From: Cristatella mucedo
Taxonomy: Eukaryota > Bryozoa > Phylactolaemata > Cristatellidae
DNA: 60,000 nucleotides
Reading direction: 5' to 3'
NCBI GenBank assembly: GCA_009760855.2
Contig: WPIO01000012.1
Coordinates: 6,137,501-6,197,500, forward strand
In this document: one piece after another, positions 11,565 through 40,500 of the stretch
Layout: every line of letters begins with the position of its first letter
How positions within the stretch are numbered: the stretch's first letter is position 1
The notes under the pieces: generated by a model
What the model was told of the DNA's origin: nothing
Seen by the model: the letters and a program-made list of their open reading frames with translations, nothing else
The model's database searches: none
Translations under genes and position numbers: made by a program

Positions 11565-11990
11565 TTTCCCTCTTTCTTTCTGTCCCTCTCTCTCTCTCCC
11601 TTTCTCTTTATGTTCCCCTCGATCTTGTCGTCTCTCTCGGCCTCTGGAGCCTCACCTCCATGGATCAGATTCTAGCTTCGGGATTATTTGCACGCGCTTC
11701 TTTCGAAGTTTCTTCGCTCTTCCCATATTTGTCTCCTCTTCTTCACTCCTTTCCTCACCTCTCGCTCTCTCTCCACAGCCCTCTCCTCCTTATCTCGCTC
11801 TCTCTTGATCTCTCTCACCCTAGCTTTTCATCTCAATTTTGGTTTATCTGTCTTCTTAATATATATTATCCGCATGTCCGTTTCTCTATCTCTCCGCCTC
11901 CTTTGCCGTTTCACTACAGCTTCTCGTCCGTATATCTAGTAACCAGCTTCCTATCTTCCCCTTGGACCTGCCTTTCCGTCTCAATTCGTC
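11565..11990. repeat. Long pyrimidine-rich (CT)-type tract
   Basis: Over 400 bp strongly biased to C and T on the plus strand, including CTCTCTCTCTCCC runs. The 286-codon open frame at 11348-12208 that spans it is rich in serine, leucine and proline because of this bias and is not a credible protein. Confidence 0.8.
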
Positions 11991-12809
11991 TTTGGCGGAA
12001 GAGTAGCCGGTTCGAAGAGTTGGAGAGTTTGCCGGATCGTTCTACCGAGACTACTTTCTGTCAACATATTTCTCAACTTTTTTCGTGCCCCTCTTGCACC
12101 TCAGACAGCGACCTTAGCAATATGCTGGCTGCCACCGCAGCGGACTTAAAAACCGCCGCCACGATTGACAGCAGCCGTGCGCAAGACTTACCAAAAAAAA
12201 AACGTTGAATATGTGAAGGAACACCTTGAGGCATACAACAACTCTCTGTGGCCTCCGATCAATAAGGCTGGTATTCTGCTCTGCTTTATCCATGTCGAAC
12301 TGGAGCACCGCCGACTGGGGAACTGAACTGGCTCGGAAGTGGGTGGAGCTTTCATAGAATACGCACCCGTCACGTGGCGTGCCCACCGCACCGCGCCCCC
12401 CATCGAGTCCAGCTACCCTCCATTCAGAACGCATTCAAAACCAGGCCGCTGTATGACGAGCGTTCGGCTTGATCGCCTCCCCCTGGATCAGCATCAGTGT
12501 CCATCTCCCCGCCCCCTCCCGACTTAGCCGACCTGTCTCCAGCCGAGCAAGCCGATCTGCCTGGGCTACTGGCTCCAGTCCCAGTTAACCTACAGCGATC
12601 CTCAGGTGGCTCTCGCCCCCATATCTCCAACTTCGGCAAAGTTACCGACCTTACCGAAGCTGCACTGGCAAAGACCAGCAAGCCGACAAGTAATCGCGTG
12701 CTAATGCGATAGCTTCGCTAGTTTTCATACACTAAAACCGAATGGCCAGTTTCCAAGCACAAAACCAGACCAGCTACACGTTAGCCAGATCAGAACGCCC
12801 GTTGCTAGC

Positions 12810-12840
12810 TAGCTAAGAAGAAAAGCTTACTTCTTAGCTA
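12810..12840. repeat. Inverted repeat, 11-bp arms
   Basis: tagctaagaag (12810-12820) and its exact reverse complement cttcttagcta (12830-12840) flank a 9-base spacer. It lies at the edge of the CpG-rich region. There is no trailing U-run or other sign of a specific function. Confidence 0.8.
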
Positions 12841-13034
12841 TATAGGTAATTTACTAGTCGAACTTCTCCAAGACTCAGCTGCCGAAGGGACTTCGGCAAT
12901 AGTAGCTCAATATCTGGCTGGATACAAACTTGACGACGGAGTCCTGTCCACGTTATCGGGCGATGAACAGGTTTCTTCCCAAGCCAGCCCGTCGCTTGCA
13001 GCTGAGTTTCGCAATAGTATTATTCTTCGTTATA

Positions 13035-13150
13035 AAAAATACTAGCCGATTAAACAGTTTCTTTTATATGGCGACGTAAGAGCTTTTACTATCGCTATCG
13101 CCACCGCTTGCAGTGCCCTCTTTGGCGATCACCCAAATGCAATACGAGTC
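13035..13150 (-). mobile_element. Partial SINE-B (tail half)
   Basis: Minus-strand match to the SINE-B 3' half: gattaaacagtttcttttatatggcg corresponds to the reversed tail, and tatcgccaccgcttgcagtg to the body seen at 52598-52617. The tRNA-like head is missing or unrecognisable. Confidence 0.6.
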
Positions 13151-13182
13151 AGTTGCTCATTGGGCTTTCAAGTCAGTTGTAC

Positions 13183-13340
13183 GCTGTGGCCGGTGCTGGA
13201 CATAATGTATCTCCGTCTGTAACTCCACAAAGTCATAAAGACCATGTGGGTGTTACGCAGGAGAGTTTTGTATAGCGCACTCACAGCCTAAGCGGCTTTC
13301 GGTACGCATTCGGACATAGAAGTACAACTCAGGACATGTA
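13183..13340 (-). mobile_element. L2-B LINE 3' end
   Basis: Reverse complement of the terminal part of the copy at 5860-6560: atgtatctccgtctgtaactccacaaagtcataaagaccatgtgggtgttacgc mirrors the 3' UTR at 6500-6555, with the cactcacagcctaagcggc block further in. Only the last 160 bp or so are present. Confidence 0.85.
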
Positions 13341-16300
13341 AGACACGCGTAGCCTTCTGTGGTCATCGAATAAACTGTTTTTCGCTAAGGACTTTGATTT
13401 GTAATATTAAAGTATGAGCGCTGTTTATTGCTGCCGTCCTCCACTGCTGCAGGCAAGCCTGTGTGCACTGAGGCTGCGACGCTCGCCTCCGTGCTTCGAG
13501 TCTCCAGCTTCGCAGGTATTTGTCGGGCGTTGCCAAGGACTGGACACTGTTACGAGCGCCTTGCTTGTAGCATATGGACTTCAGTAAGAAGTCTCAACCG
13601 CGAATTCGTAGCACTCGTAAGGCTAAGACCTTCTCGAGGTCCGCGTTCTTCTCAAGACATAAATCATGCACAATGTTGTGCTACGTAATGCACAACAACC
13701 TGATGAACAGAGATAGAGACAGAAAGAGAGGGAGAGAGAGGAGAAAGGCGAGAGAGACAGTGCGTGCAAGGGAAGCTTTGATTCATAAGGCAGGCACGTC
13801 TTACTGCAAAGCCCTGCAATTACAACCTTTGGGCTTTGCTATTGACCAAGAACTCGAGATCAATTATAAAATGGTCCACGGCAAGCACGCATAAGGGCAA
13901 CGCTATATTTAAAGTAACCACATTTTGGTGTGAAATCCGTTTTCGATTCACTTACATTTTGTTTTAAAATTCTGCAGCTAGTTTATTTCCGTCACGTGGC
14001 AGTGGGGTGTCGCCCCATTATGGGTGCTGTGTATTGTGGGCCAGACTTTATTTCCAGAGCCGATACGGACGTTCGAACTTAAAACGTTCTTACACGAATG
14101 CTTAATTTCTCTTGGGTATTGCGAGAGATTTAAGCTCAGGATATCCACCAAGTGGTAAATTTTATTGTCCGTGGTCCTCTAAGTAATTAACTCCCACAAA
14201 GAATTTGCAGAAGGCGAAGCTTATCGCCTTGTCGTTTAGAGGCAGCCCCTGACAAAGGGAAACCTCTAAGCGCCGGCATGCAGACCCCAGCCTCACGTAG
14301 CTCAGTTAGAGATAGGCACAATGTGCAATCGCCCGTCCACCATTTAAGCAGCATGTGCTCAAAAGCCCTACTTCCGTCTGGCCCTGGTGTGCTATTCCCA
14401 TATTAGTTTAATACCAGCGTGTAAAGCTGTCAAAACTAGTGAGCTTGTGTGACGCCAGACTCCAGTTTCAGATGTCTCGGGTTCATTTCCCGATGATACC
14501 GCGACGATGAACTGCTCTTCTTTTCTACTAAGCTCTCACAACCAGTTACTGAACTCTCTTCCTTGGAATATTTCCTCCAGGTTACAAACCACTGATGTGT
14601 TGCATTATTAAACGATTCGGGTAGGATGTCTGTTTCGTCAAAAGCAGACTAAACTGGCATTTTTGCTTGGTATTATTAATCGGAGCCAACCAGCAAAAGA
14701 TAGCCTCAACCGCTTAGGCTGCAGCATGTCATACTCGGAAACAGTGTGTGCTAGTGCACCTGGAAGCTTAACGTCCAGCATCAGCTGACAACAGTGTGGG
14801 TATTAGAGCTTCACCAATATAGAACAGCAGACTGATCACAGGGGATGCTTCAGCTGTGACTGGTCAACTGAATAATACAATGGAAAGCACAAGCTAGCTT
14901 GACCATAAAACCATGGAGAAAATTTACGGTTCTATGTTTTAACTGCAAAGCTCGACTTGTGTGTGCACGATCCTCAACACCAGCTGAGCAACTAGCACTA
15001 CCCAGGCATAATTATCCATGAGTTAATATGGCCACATCTGCATACCCTACCAACATTCAAGCCACATTAACGTAATCGGTATCCCACTGTCACGATGAGT
15101 GCAACCAGTAGCTGCAGCAACCACAGCCAGCTGCCAAGACTGATCTGGAGGCAACGTACTCCGAATCTATCAAAGTGATTCGTCACAGGGATGATTCGTA
15201 TGATCCAAATACCTCAGACTGAACCTCAAAGGCACTGGTGGCAAGCAGGACCCACAGACACAACTGAGTGACAGCAAATGTGGTATCACATCGGTGACAG
15301 CAAATGTGGTATCCCAGCATCGCTAGATCTGGACCACACATTTATAACTGTACGAATGACAGGCACAAGCTACAATTGCTTCAGCAACTGAGGAGACCGA
15401 CTCAGCAATATAATGCTAAAATGTGAAAACCTATCCCAGCTCAGCTGCAAAGGAAGCACTCACTTGTGTAGATGACAAAAACCAAGGTAGGCAATCGCAG
15501 TAGATATTTTTTGGAATTACAGACTAGTCGGTGGGTGGGTCACATGAACAGCACAAATTACGCTAGTCTTTTCTGTGTAGGTCTCCATAATGCTTTGCCA
15601 TGCCACATGACCGCCATGCTGTGACGTGTTACCTCTAGTACGGTGCAGGCTAATAAGTATGGCAGCAGGTACTCGAGGAATGATCTTCGGTGGCTGGCAA
15701 ATAAGGCATCGGTCACCTGATGTTCTGGATCACCCTTCGATCGTACATTTTTCCTGGTTGTAAGCCATCTCGATAATAATTTTCCATGTACACACTCAAA
15801 GGTCTACTGAAAATACTCATCCTTATGGCATAGAATCGCAGATGATTGCCCAGATCTTGCTCAGGTCCGACTTCAACATTAAGTAAACCCCTTGCTACTC
15901 TGATTAACCGGTATCAAATCACAAGGTCAGGTCGAACTCTTTTGCAATAGCGGCACAACTGGCTGATTATGCATATGCATGGTCATAGAAACGAAACAAC
16001 CCTGACGATCTGGAACCAGAAACGTTTGCTATTGATTACGACGACCAGTGTGATAAATGATTTTGAACCAAGTAATTTCATGTCTACTTTACGTTGCTCT
16101 TACCTAACATCTGCAGGGACATCTAAATACCTAATACAATTAAGCAGCCTTTACAATAGCAACCGTTCTATATTAGTCAATTCATTGGCAGCCTATCGAC
16201 AAATAGGATTATGGCAGCTCATTATACAACCTGCGACGAATAATGCAATTTACAGTTGCTATGTTACACAGTTATCTACAAAGTAGCCTTCTCGGATCAC

Positions 16301-16786
16301 AGAACACGAGCGGCGCCACTCCGACTACTGCAGCCAACAAGGATCGACGGCAAGTGTCTTCCAAATGCAGCACCAGGCGGAATCACAAGCCCAAGAACGG
16401 CAGGTGATACAGCTCCGCTAGCTGGCAACTGCACTAATTGCAGGGCTCACGGCAGAGCACCTCAGACCCAAGCCACGAACAGCATCCGCATGGTGCATTT
16501 GACTTCACAGCACTACGACTCCAACATCTAAGAGCAACAGTGACCAGTCACCGTACCTAACAGCGACAATGATCAGTCACTGCAAATCACACGAGGTTGG
16601 TGTCAAGACATCTTGAAAGGGTCACAGGCATGTTCACTGTCAGGGTTAAGCTGCAGAGAAGTACAGGAGTGGTGACATCATCCTTCGTGATCATCTGATT
16701 CGGCACTGTTGTTGCTAGCAGCTTCCAAGTCACCTCTATCCGAATTGTTACGATGAAGGCATGCAGGTGCATGCACAATGAACGTG
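13341..16786. other. Intergenic region downstream of SAP130
   Basis: About 3.4 kb with no recognisable exon. A 26-bp-period direct duplication (gtgacagcaaatgtggtatc at 15268 and 15294) is the only clear structure. The segment nearest 16787 must hold the SAP130 3' UTR on the minus strand, but I did not find a persuasive polyadenylation signal. A tRNA-like snippet near 14297 (gtagctcagttagaga) has no matching B box. Confidence 0.5.
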
Positions 16787-34832
<18,046 letters not shown>

Positions 34833-34999
34833 GTTGGTTTGCGATTAGTTATCTAGAAATGCATCAATTACGTTGAGCATGCATGCTGCTGCACAGCTAA
34901 CACTACCTGGATCATAAATAAGAAAATGAGATAACGCTGGTAGGTAGAAAGTTACAAATTCCTACTGAACAGTGAGTAATAGCAGTAAGTAAACGTCAT

Positions 35000-36030
35000 T
35001 GGCCTGGAAAGGAAATGGCGGCATCAATGCAGACATTTAAATACAAATATAGCAAACACATGTCTGCAACTGCAAGCTATAGACCCACAGCAGAACCGAC
35101 CCACCCTGTTAAGATGCATTACAAGCTCGAAATAGTACGACAAGAAATGAAAACATCAGCATCAATGGTGTAAGTAGCAAGGCAGCACCCGGTCTGGCAT
35201 CCAACTGGTAAAAGTGATAAATATGCCAATTAAATAACAACAGAAATCACAAACAGGGACACAATAAGCCATGCTATGGCAAACCATATGCGAGTGCACA
35301 CGAACACATAAGTAGCTTAATGCCAACGCTCACGAAAACGCAATTGCTTAACTACATAGCCTGCCTTCTGAGGGTGCTTACATAGACACACACGGGTCAA
35401 GCAAGCTCTCATATTGAGTGGCTACAAAAGTTTAAGACGATGAGAGCACCACAAAACCCATGAATTATTGCACACACTAGAGTGCTGATTATACACAAGG
35501 TAGAAGCCGGGCATGCTTACGAAGCTGAACCAGCATGCTTATGACGCTGAACATAGTTTTGCAATGGTCAGCTGGCTAATGCTGGAGAAAGCCAAGAACT
35601 CGCAAGAAGCTAGGGCACGGAGTCACGAAGGCCGCCGTAAAGCGACATTCCGGCGAGCATGCAAATCCTGCAGGGTCGGCATCTGCAATCTACCAGAAGC
35701 AAAGAATGCGTGTCAAGGCAGCATCAGGTATGAGAAATAAACCCGCGGTGTATGGCTGAAGAAGCATTCACAAAGGTGTGAAGCAACACGGAAATATTCA
35801 TAAAGAGACCGTTGGTAACTGCGATTTTCTGAGCTGCGGAAACAAAGAGGTCAGAACGGGCTGCCACTAGGCACACACCATCTTCGGTCTGCCGAAGGGG
35901 CTGTGCATTCGACCACCAGCACGGTCATAAAATACTCAAAGAGAAAGCTGAGTAAACACAACATAATGTTCGAAGCTATAAAAAATGGCCACGATTCTTC
36001 TAATACTGAGGTGTTATAGCAAGAACCCGA
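35000..36030. other. Presumed 5' non-coding intron of SAP130
   Basis: No recognisable exon or repeat. If the SAP130 first exon lies in the CpG-rich block above 36.2 kb, this is intronic. Confidence 0.4.
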
Positions 36031-36959
36031 CACATTTCAACCTCTAGTGGCTAGGCCAACTGCGTTGGACCAGCATGCTGGCTGCCGTCGGAGTAGCCCA
36101 GCAAGCCTAACGCGGTCATTGGAGAAGCGAATGCTATTGAATCACAGATTTCTATTTAGTTACCTCACGGCACATACTAGACGTTGGGGGATGCGCCCTT
36201 AGCGTCTGCGAATGCGCGGCACTTTGCCATCACAACAGCCTTGCGGGCAGAAGGTCAAGGTGAACCCTTACCGCTACGTTTCTTTTCAGCTGTAGCGGCT
36301 CGCACGGCCGACGTGGGTCATGAGCGGCCGTCCGCGATAACGACACAGGACAGCATACAGTTAATATCGCATCGTGTGGGAAAGGCATCGTGTCTCAGCG
36401 GTCATACACTTTCATGCACACCGTAGGTGGTGCGGTACATGGCAGAGGCGGGGAAAACGAACGCGAGCGTGGACAGGCGCCGCAGTGAGGGTAACAATTG
36501 TCAACTAGATGAAAATCTGCACCTCACAATCATACAACTAACAACATACCGATTACATCCAAGTAGAATATCTCCTGGCAGGCGGACTCAAGAATCGTAC
36601 AATTGCTAGGGCCTGCACATAGAACACACCGTCGTTTGACCCTACTCGTTTTTGATTGGCTATGGATGGGCGCTGGTGTCCCGGAACAGTGACCCTCGTG
36701 TATTGCTCCGTCAGTCGAGTGCTAATAATCCCCTCTTAGAGTGACTCCCTGATGGTTTTTATCATGTTTTATGCAAAAATTATATTTTAAATATATATTG
36801 ATGTGGGCATATGACAATGCTGTCCCTGGCGAGATTAAACAGAGTTGACGACACGCCTCCACACGTGACGGTGATGCGCCCGTTGGGCGTTCGCACTTGT
36901 TCATCCGCCGCGCTTCTTTTTTAAATTTACTGAGTGCATCTCAGTACCGTCGCTGTGTC
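36031..36959. promoter_or_regulatory. CpG-rich bidirectional promoter candidate between SAP130 and the DsbA-like gene
   Basis: CpG-rich between about 36050 and 36500, in contrast to the introns on both sides, and placed between a minus-strand gene starting upstream of 34852 and a plus-strand gene whose ATG is at 36960. On the minus strand a good donor, AGCG|GTAAGG at 36271-36270, would let a non-coding first SAP130 exon ending at 36272 join the acceptor at 34853. No TATA box is evident. Promoter activity is inferred. Confidence 0.5.
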
Positions 36960-37162
36960 ATGGCGTCGCTACCCGCGATCTCGATCCAAGTCGTGAGCGA
37001 TATTATGTGTCCTTGGTGTTGGGTCGGCAAGCGTAAACTCGAGGCCGCAATGCGCCTTTCAGAGGCGAAGTATTCATTTCGAGTTATTTGGGAGCCATAC
37101 TTACTCCGACCGGACATGCCGGAGGAAGGGATGGAGAAGCCGGAGACCTATAAAGATATTAA
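36960..37162 (+). CDS. DsbA-like exon 1 (residues 1-68, CPWC motif)
   Basis: ATG at 36960; the frame upstream has no in-frame ATG. Ends AA|GTACGT in phase 2. Carries the redox-type CPWC motif and the conserved WEPYLLRPDMPEEGMEKP stretch after strand 2. Confidence 0.9.
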
Positions 37163-37557
37163 GTACGTCTGTTGTATATAGCAATATTGTTGAAGGATCT
37201 AGACGGCAGTCGCACAGTGCGTGTTTAATAATTTGATAATTTTTGTTTTGTAATTCGTATCACTAATTCTTTCTTCTACAAACTTCGTTAAGTTGCTGAC
37301 ATGGGAGCCGAATCGTGACCGCTGTCCACGCCCCTTCTCCAAACCAGCCCAGCTAGCTGTCCAGCCCCCCCCCCCGACTGTACACATGGCAATGGCAGAG
37401 TATTTTTGCTTCCAAGTAACCCCTGCTTTACACGAAAATTGCCAACATTGATTTTTTAGGTAAGCACGACTAACCTCTGGACGGTATGGATAGCACTGCT
37501 ATCAGCATAAATAGAGAAGAGAGACAGACAGACAGAAAGTGACAGAGAGAGACAGAC

Positions 37558-37592
<35 letters not shown>

Positions 37593-40500
37593 AGACAGAC
37601 AGAGAGACAGACAGACAGAGAGAGAGAGAGAGCCAGACAGACAGAGAGACAGACAGACAGAGAGAGAGAGAGAGAGAGTTGAGAGTGGTGAGAGCCAAAG
37701 AGAGATGGGAGAGATTGGTAAATTGTGACAAGCTCATGAATGCACCTGCCTGTCCTGCAGTTGTAGACGACCACCAAATGACTAACCATACTTGCAATAG
37801 CCTCAATTCTGTGCATCCTCTCGGCAGCATGGACAATCTGTTAACATGTATATGTTAGTGTCTGCCCGCTAAAATGGAATGGTCTACTTATTGATGACAA
37901 CGTTGACGAAGACAAGCTAGATGCATTTTGTCTGACCGAGAGATGGATGACATCTTGCTGCCGTGATTGTGTCTGGGAATACCCTACCCGGTTTGTGATT
38001 CTATGAGTGCATGGGGTCTGAAAAAATTGGGTGTTGAGTTTTCTGTCAGTTTTTGGGAATCAATTTGCTATAACACCCGAAGCTTTTCATATAGCTCATC
38101 GTTTGAATCTTACTACTAGATCTCCATAAAAGATCACGCCACCCATTGTTGAGATGTAATATATCTCCGCCTGTTACTCCAAAAAGCCACGAAGACTAAG
38201 TGGATGTTGCACATGAGTTTTCTTTAGCGCACTACAAGCTTAAGTAGCCTACAGTACGTATGCGGCAGCCAAGAGATTATCTCACGTAGTAAAGAGAAAG
38301 TGAGAAGCATAGCTAATCCATAACAGCAGCTGGGGTAGTCAGTAGTATGGAAGTAGCAGCTCAGCACGGCTGCAAAGGATGTACCACAGTCGGCAGCAAG
38401 AGAGTAGATGTCGTTGCATAAGAATTGTGGACTTGAGTTACACAGTCTAGTATCTGCAGAGCAAAAGCTTCTGTTGCCAACGGTCATTAAGCAAAAGAAC
38501 AGAACAGCTAATTTGTTGCCCATAGAGGACACGAAGAGGCTGAAACTGGTGCTGCAGCTCAGCTAGGTATGAAGGAGCCAAGTCATGGCATACCTTGTCG
38601 GTAACTTTGCTCTGTATTCGTTGATCAACCGGAAGCCACCAAAGCACCTTCAGCACCAAAGCACCTTCAGCAAAGGAGACAATGATCAAACCTCTGGGAT
38701 TTGTTAACTAGCCATGCAGCCATATTCATCACCAGCTGCAGTGGCCAAATGGCTTTTTTGGTAGCTCAGTCAAATTGTAAAATCAACGATTCAGCCTTGA
38801 CAGAACTAGGGAGCTAATTTAATTTTTGCAAGCCACCTAGATAGACAGTCCCTAATTTTAGATAGGGGCCTGATGCGATGACCAGCTGTGAAGGCTAATG
38901 AAACTTAAAATGTAGGCAGTTGTCAAAGACGATGCCTAAATTCTGGGCACACGGTGATGGTACAACAGCATCACCTATTAGAAGAGCAGACGAAGCTTTC
39001 TAGTCCAGCCATACACCTGGGGTGTCCTATGAGGAGCAGTTCTGTTTTATCATCGTTATATTATCTGCCGACCCTCCATCTGGATGGAGGGTCGGTAGAT
39101 ATCCACAGTACCTTGTTCATGGAAGACTTTTGAAGTTCTTCGTTAAAATCCTTTTTTTATCTAAAGGCCGTTGTTGATTGCTGCAGATTCGAGCAATGAT
39201 GTTCACGACTGGTGAGCTCATTTGTGGAGAGCATCGGCTTGGTCCACTATGTTTTTCATGCAGCCCTTATTGGTGGCCAAGCAAACATTGATACCGAGTA
39301 ATTTTTTCAAACCTGGTTGAGACACAGGTCTTCTTGCTTGGCATCCTATCTCAGTGAGAGACTCCAGAGTATTGACATCTTCGACAAAGATCATCCGAGA
39401 TACCTCTGAAATATGGAGCACCTCAGGGCTCTGTGCTAGATCCGGTTCTTTTCACGGTTTATATTTCCCTCTTGTTGATGTGATTGCCAAGCACAATCTA
39501 GGTATTCACTTCTATGCGGATGGCACTCAGTTGTACCTTTGCTTTGATCCCTCCCAGCCTTCGAGCACCTCGAATTCTCTCAACTCACTTGCTGCATGTA
39601 TTGATGCCATCCGCACATGGATGGCAGCAAATTTTCTAAAACTGAACGATGAGAAAACTAACTTACTAGTTATGGGGAAACCCAGTGTGATTCAGAAATT
39701 GGAAAGGCTGACTCTCAAAATTGGCTCTGCCAGCATATCTCCGGTTGAATCAGCTCGAAATCTAGGTGTCATGTTCCAAAGTGACCTCTCGTTAGACGAC
39801 CACATCAGCTCCACAGTCAAGTCTGTCTACTTTCAGCTACATAACATTGCCAAAATTCGGCTTGTTTAGATGAGGATACCACCTCTGAGTTGGTCCATGC
39901 ATTTGTGACATCCCATCTTGACTTCTGCAACTCACTGCTTGCTGGCCTACCGGCATGTGCAATCAGGCGATTGCAGCAAAACTCTGCAGCCAGGCTTGTC
40001 TGTCGTGAGCGTCGCAGTTGCCACATCACACCACTTCTCGCCGACCTGCACTGGCTTCCAGTCAAGCAACGGATTGACTTCAAGGTTTTGTCACTCATTT
40101 GTAGGTCACTTCATTCTTTGGCTCCAGCCTATCTCTCAGATCTACTCCCCCACCAGGCCAAGCACCACCACCCGCACGTACCACCCGCTTTTCGGAATCT
40201 AAGTCTACCACTACCTCGTACAAACTTCAAATCTTTTGGAGACTGTGCATTTTGTTCGTATGCTCCCAAACCCTGGAACTCCCTCCCGACCTGTGTCAGA
40301 ACATCCCCTGACCTGACCACATTTAAAAAGAACTTAAAAACACCTCTTTAGGACAGCATTTAGTGGGTCCCTGTGATTCGTCCTTTATGTGCTTATGCGT
40401 GCTGACACTGTGCATGCTGCCACTAACCACACTTGCATGCTGACCCTGTGCATGTCACCCCTAACCATGTTGTTCATGTTGTTTATCAAGCATGATATAA

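Larger units (their letters stand above)
8850..12720. promoter_or_regulatory. CpG-dense island, probable promoter and 5' non-coding region
   Basis: CpG dinucleotides and overall GC are far denser here than in the flanks, most strikingly at 9420-9800 and 10850-11300, where most short words contain CG. Overlapping open frames on both strands in this part are arginine/alanine/serine-rich and show no family motif, as expected from GC-rich non-coding DNA. An unmethylated promoter is the simplest reading. The tetraspanin to the left on the minus strand is the only nearby gene it could serve (inference), though a non-coding RNA start or a gene with very short first exons would also fit. Confidence 0.55.

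Noticed and set aside
11348-12208. 286-codon open frame in the CpG island
   Set aside because: It spans a 400-bp pyrimidine tract, its composition changes along its length with the DNA bias, and it has no recognisable domain. The final basic residues come from an A-run.
14290-14345. tRNA-like GTAGCTCAGTTAGAG string
   Set aside because: It resembles a tRNA A box but no B box or stem pairing follows.
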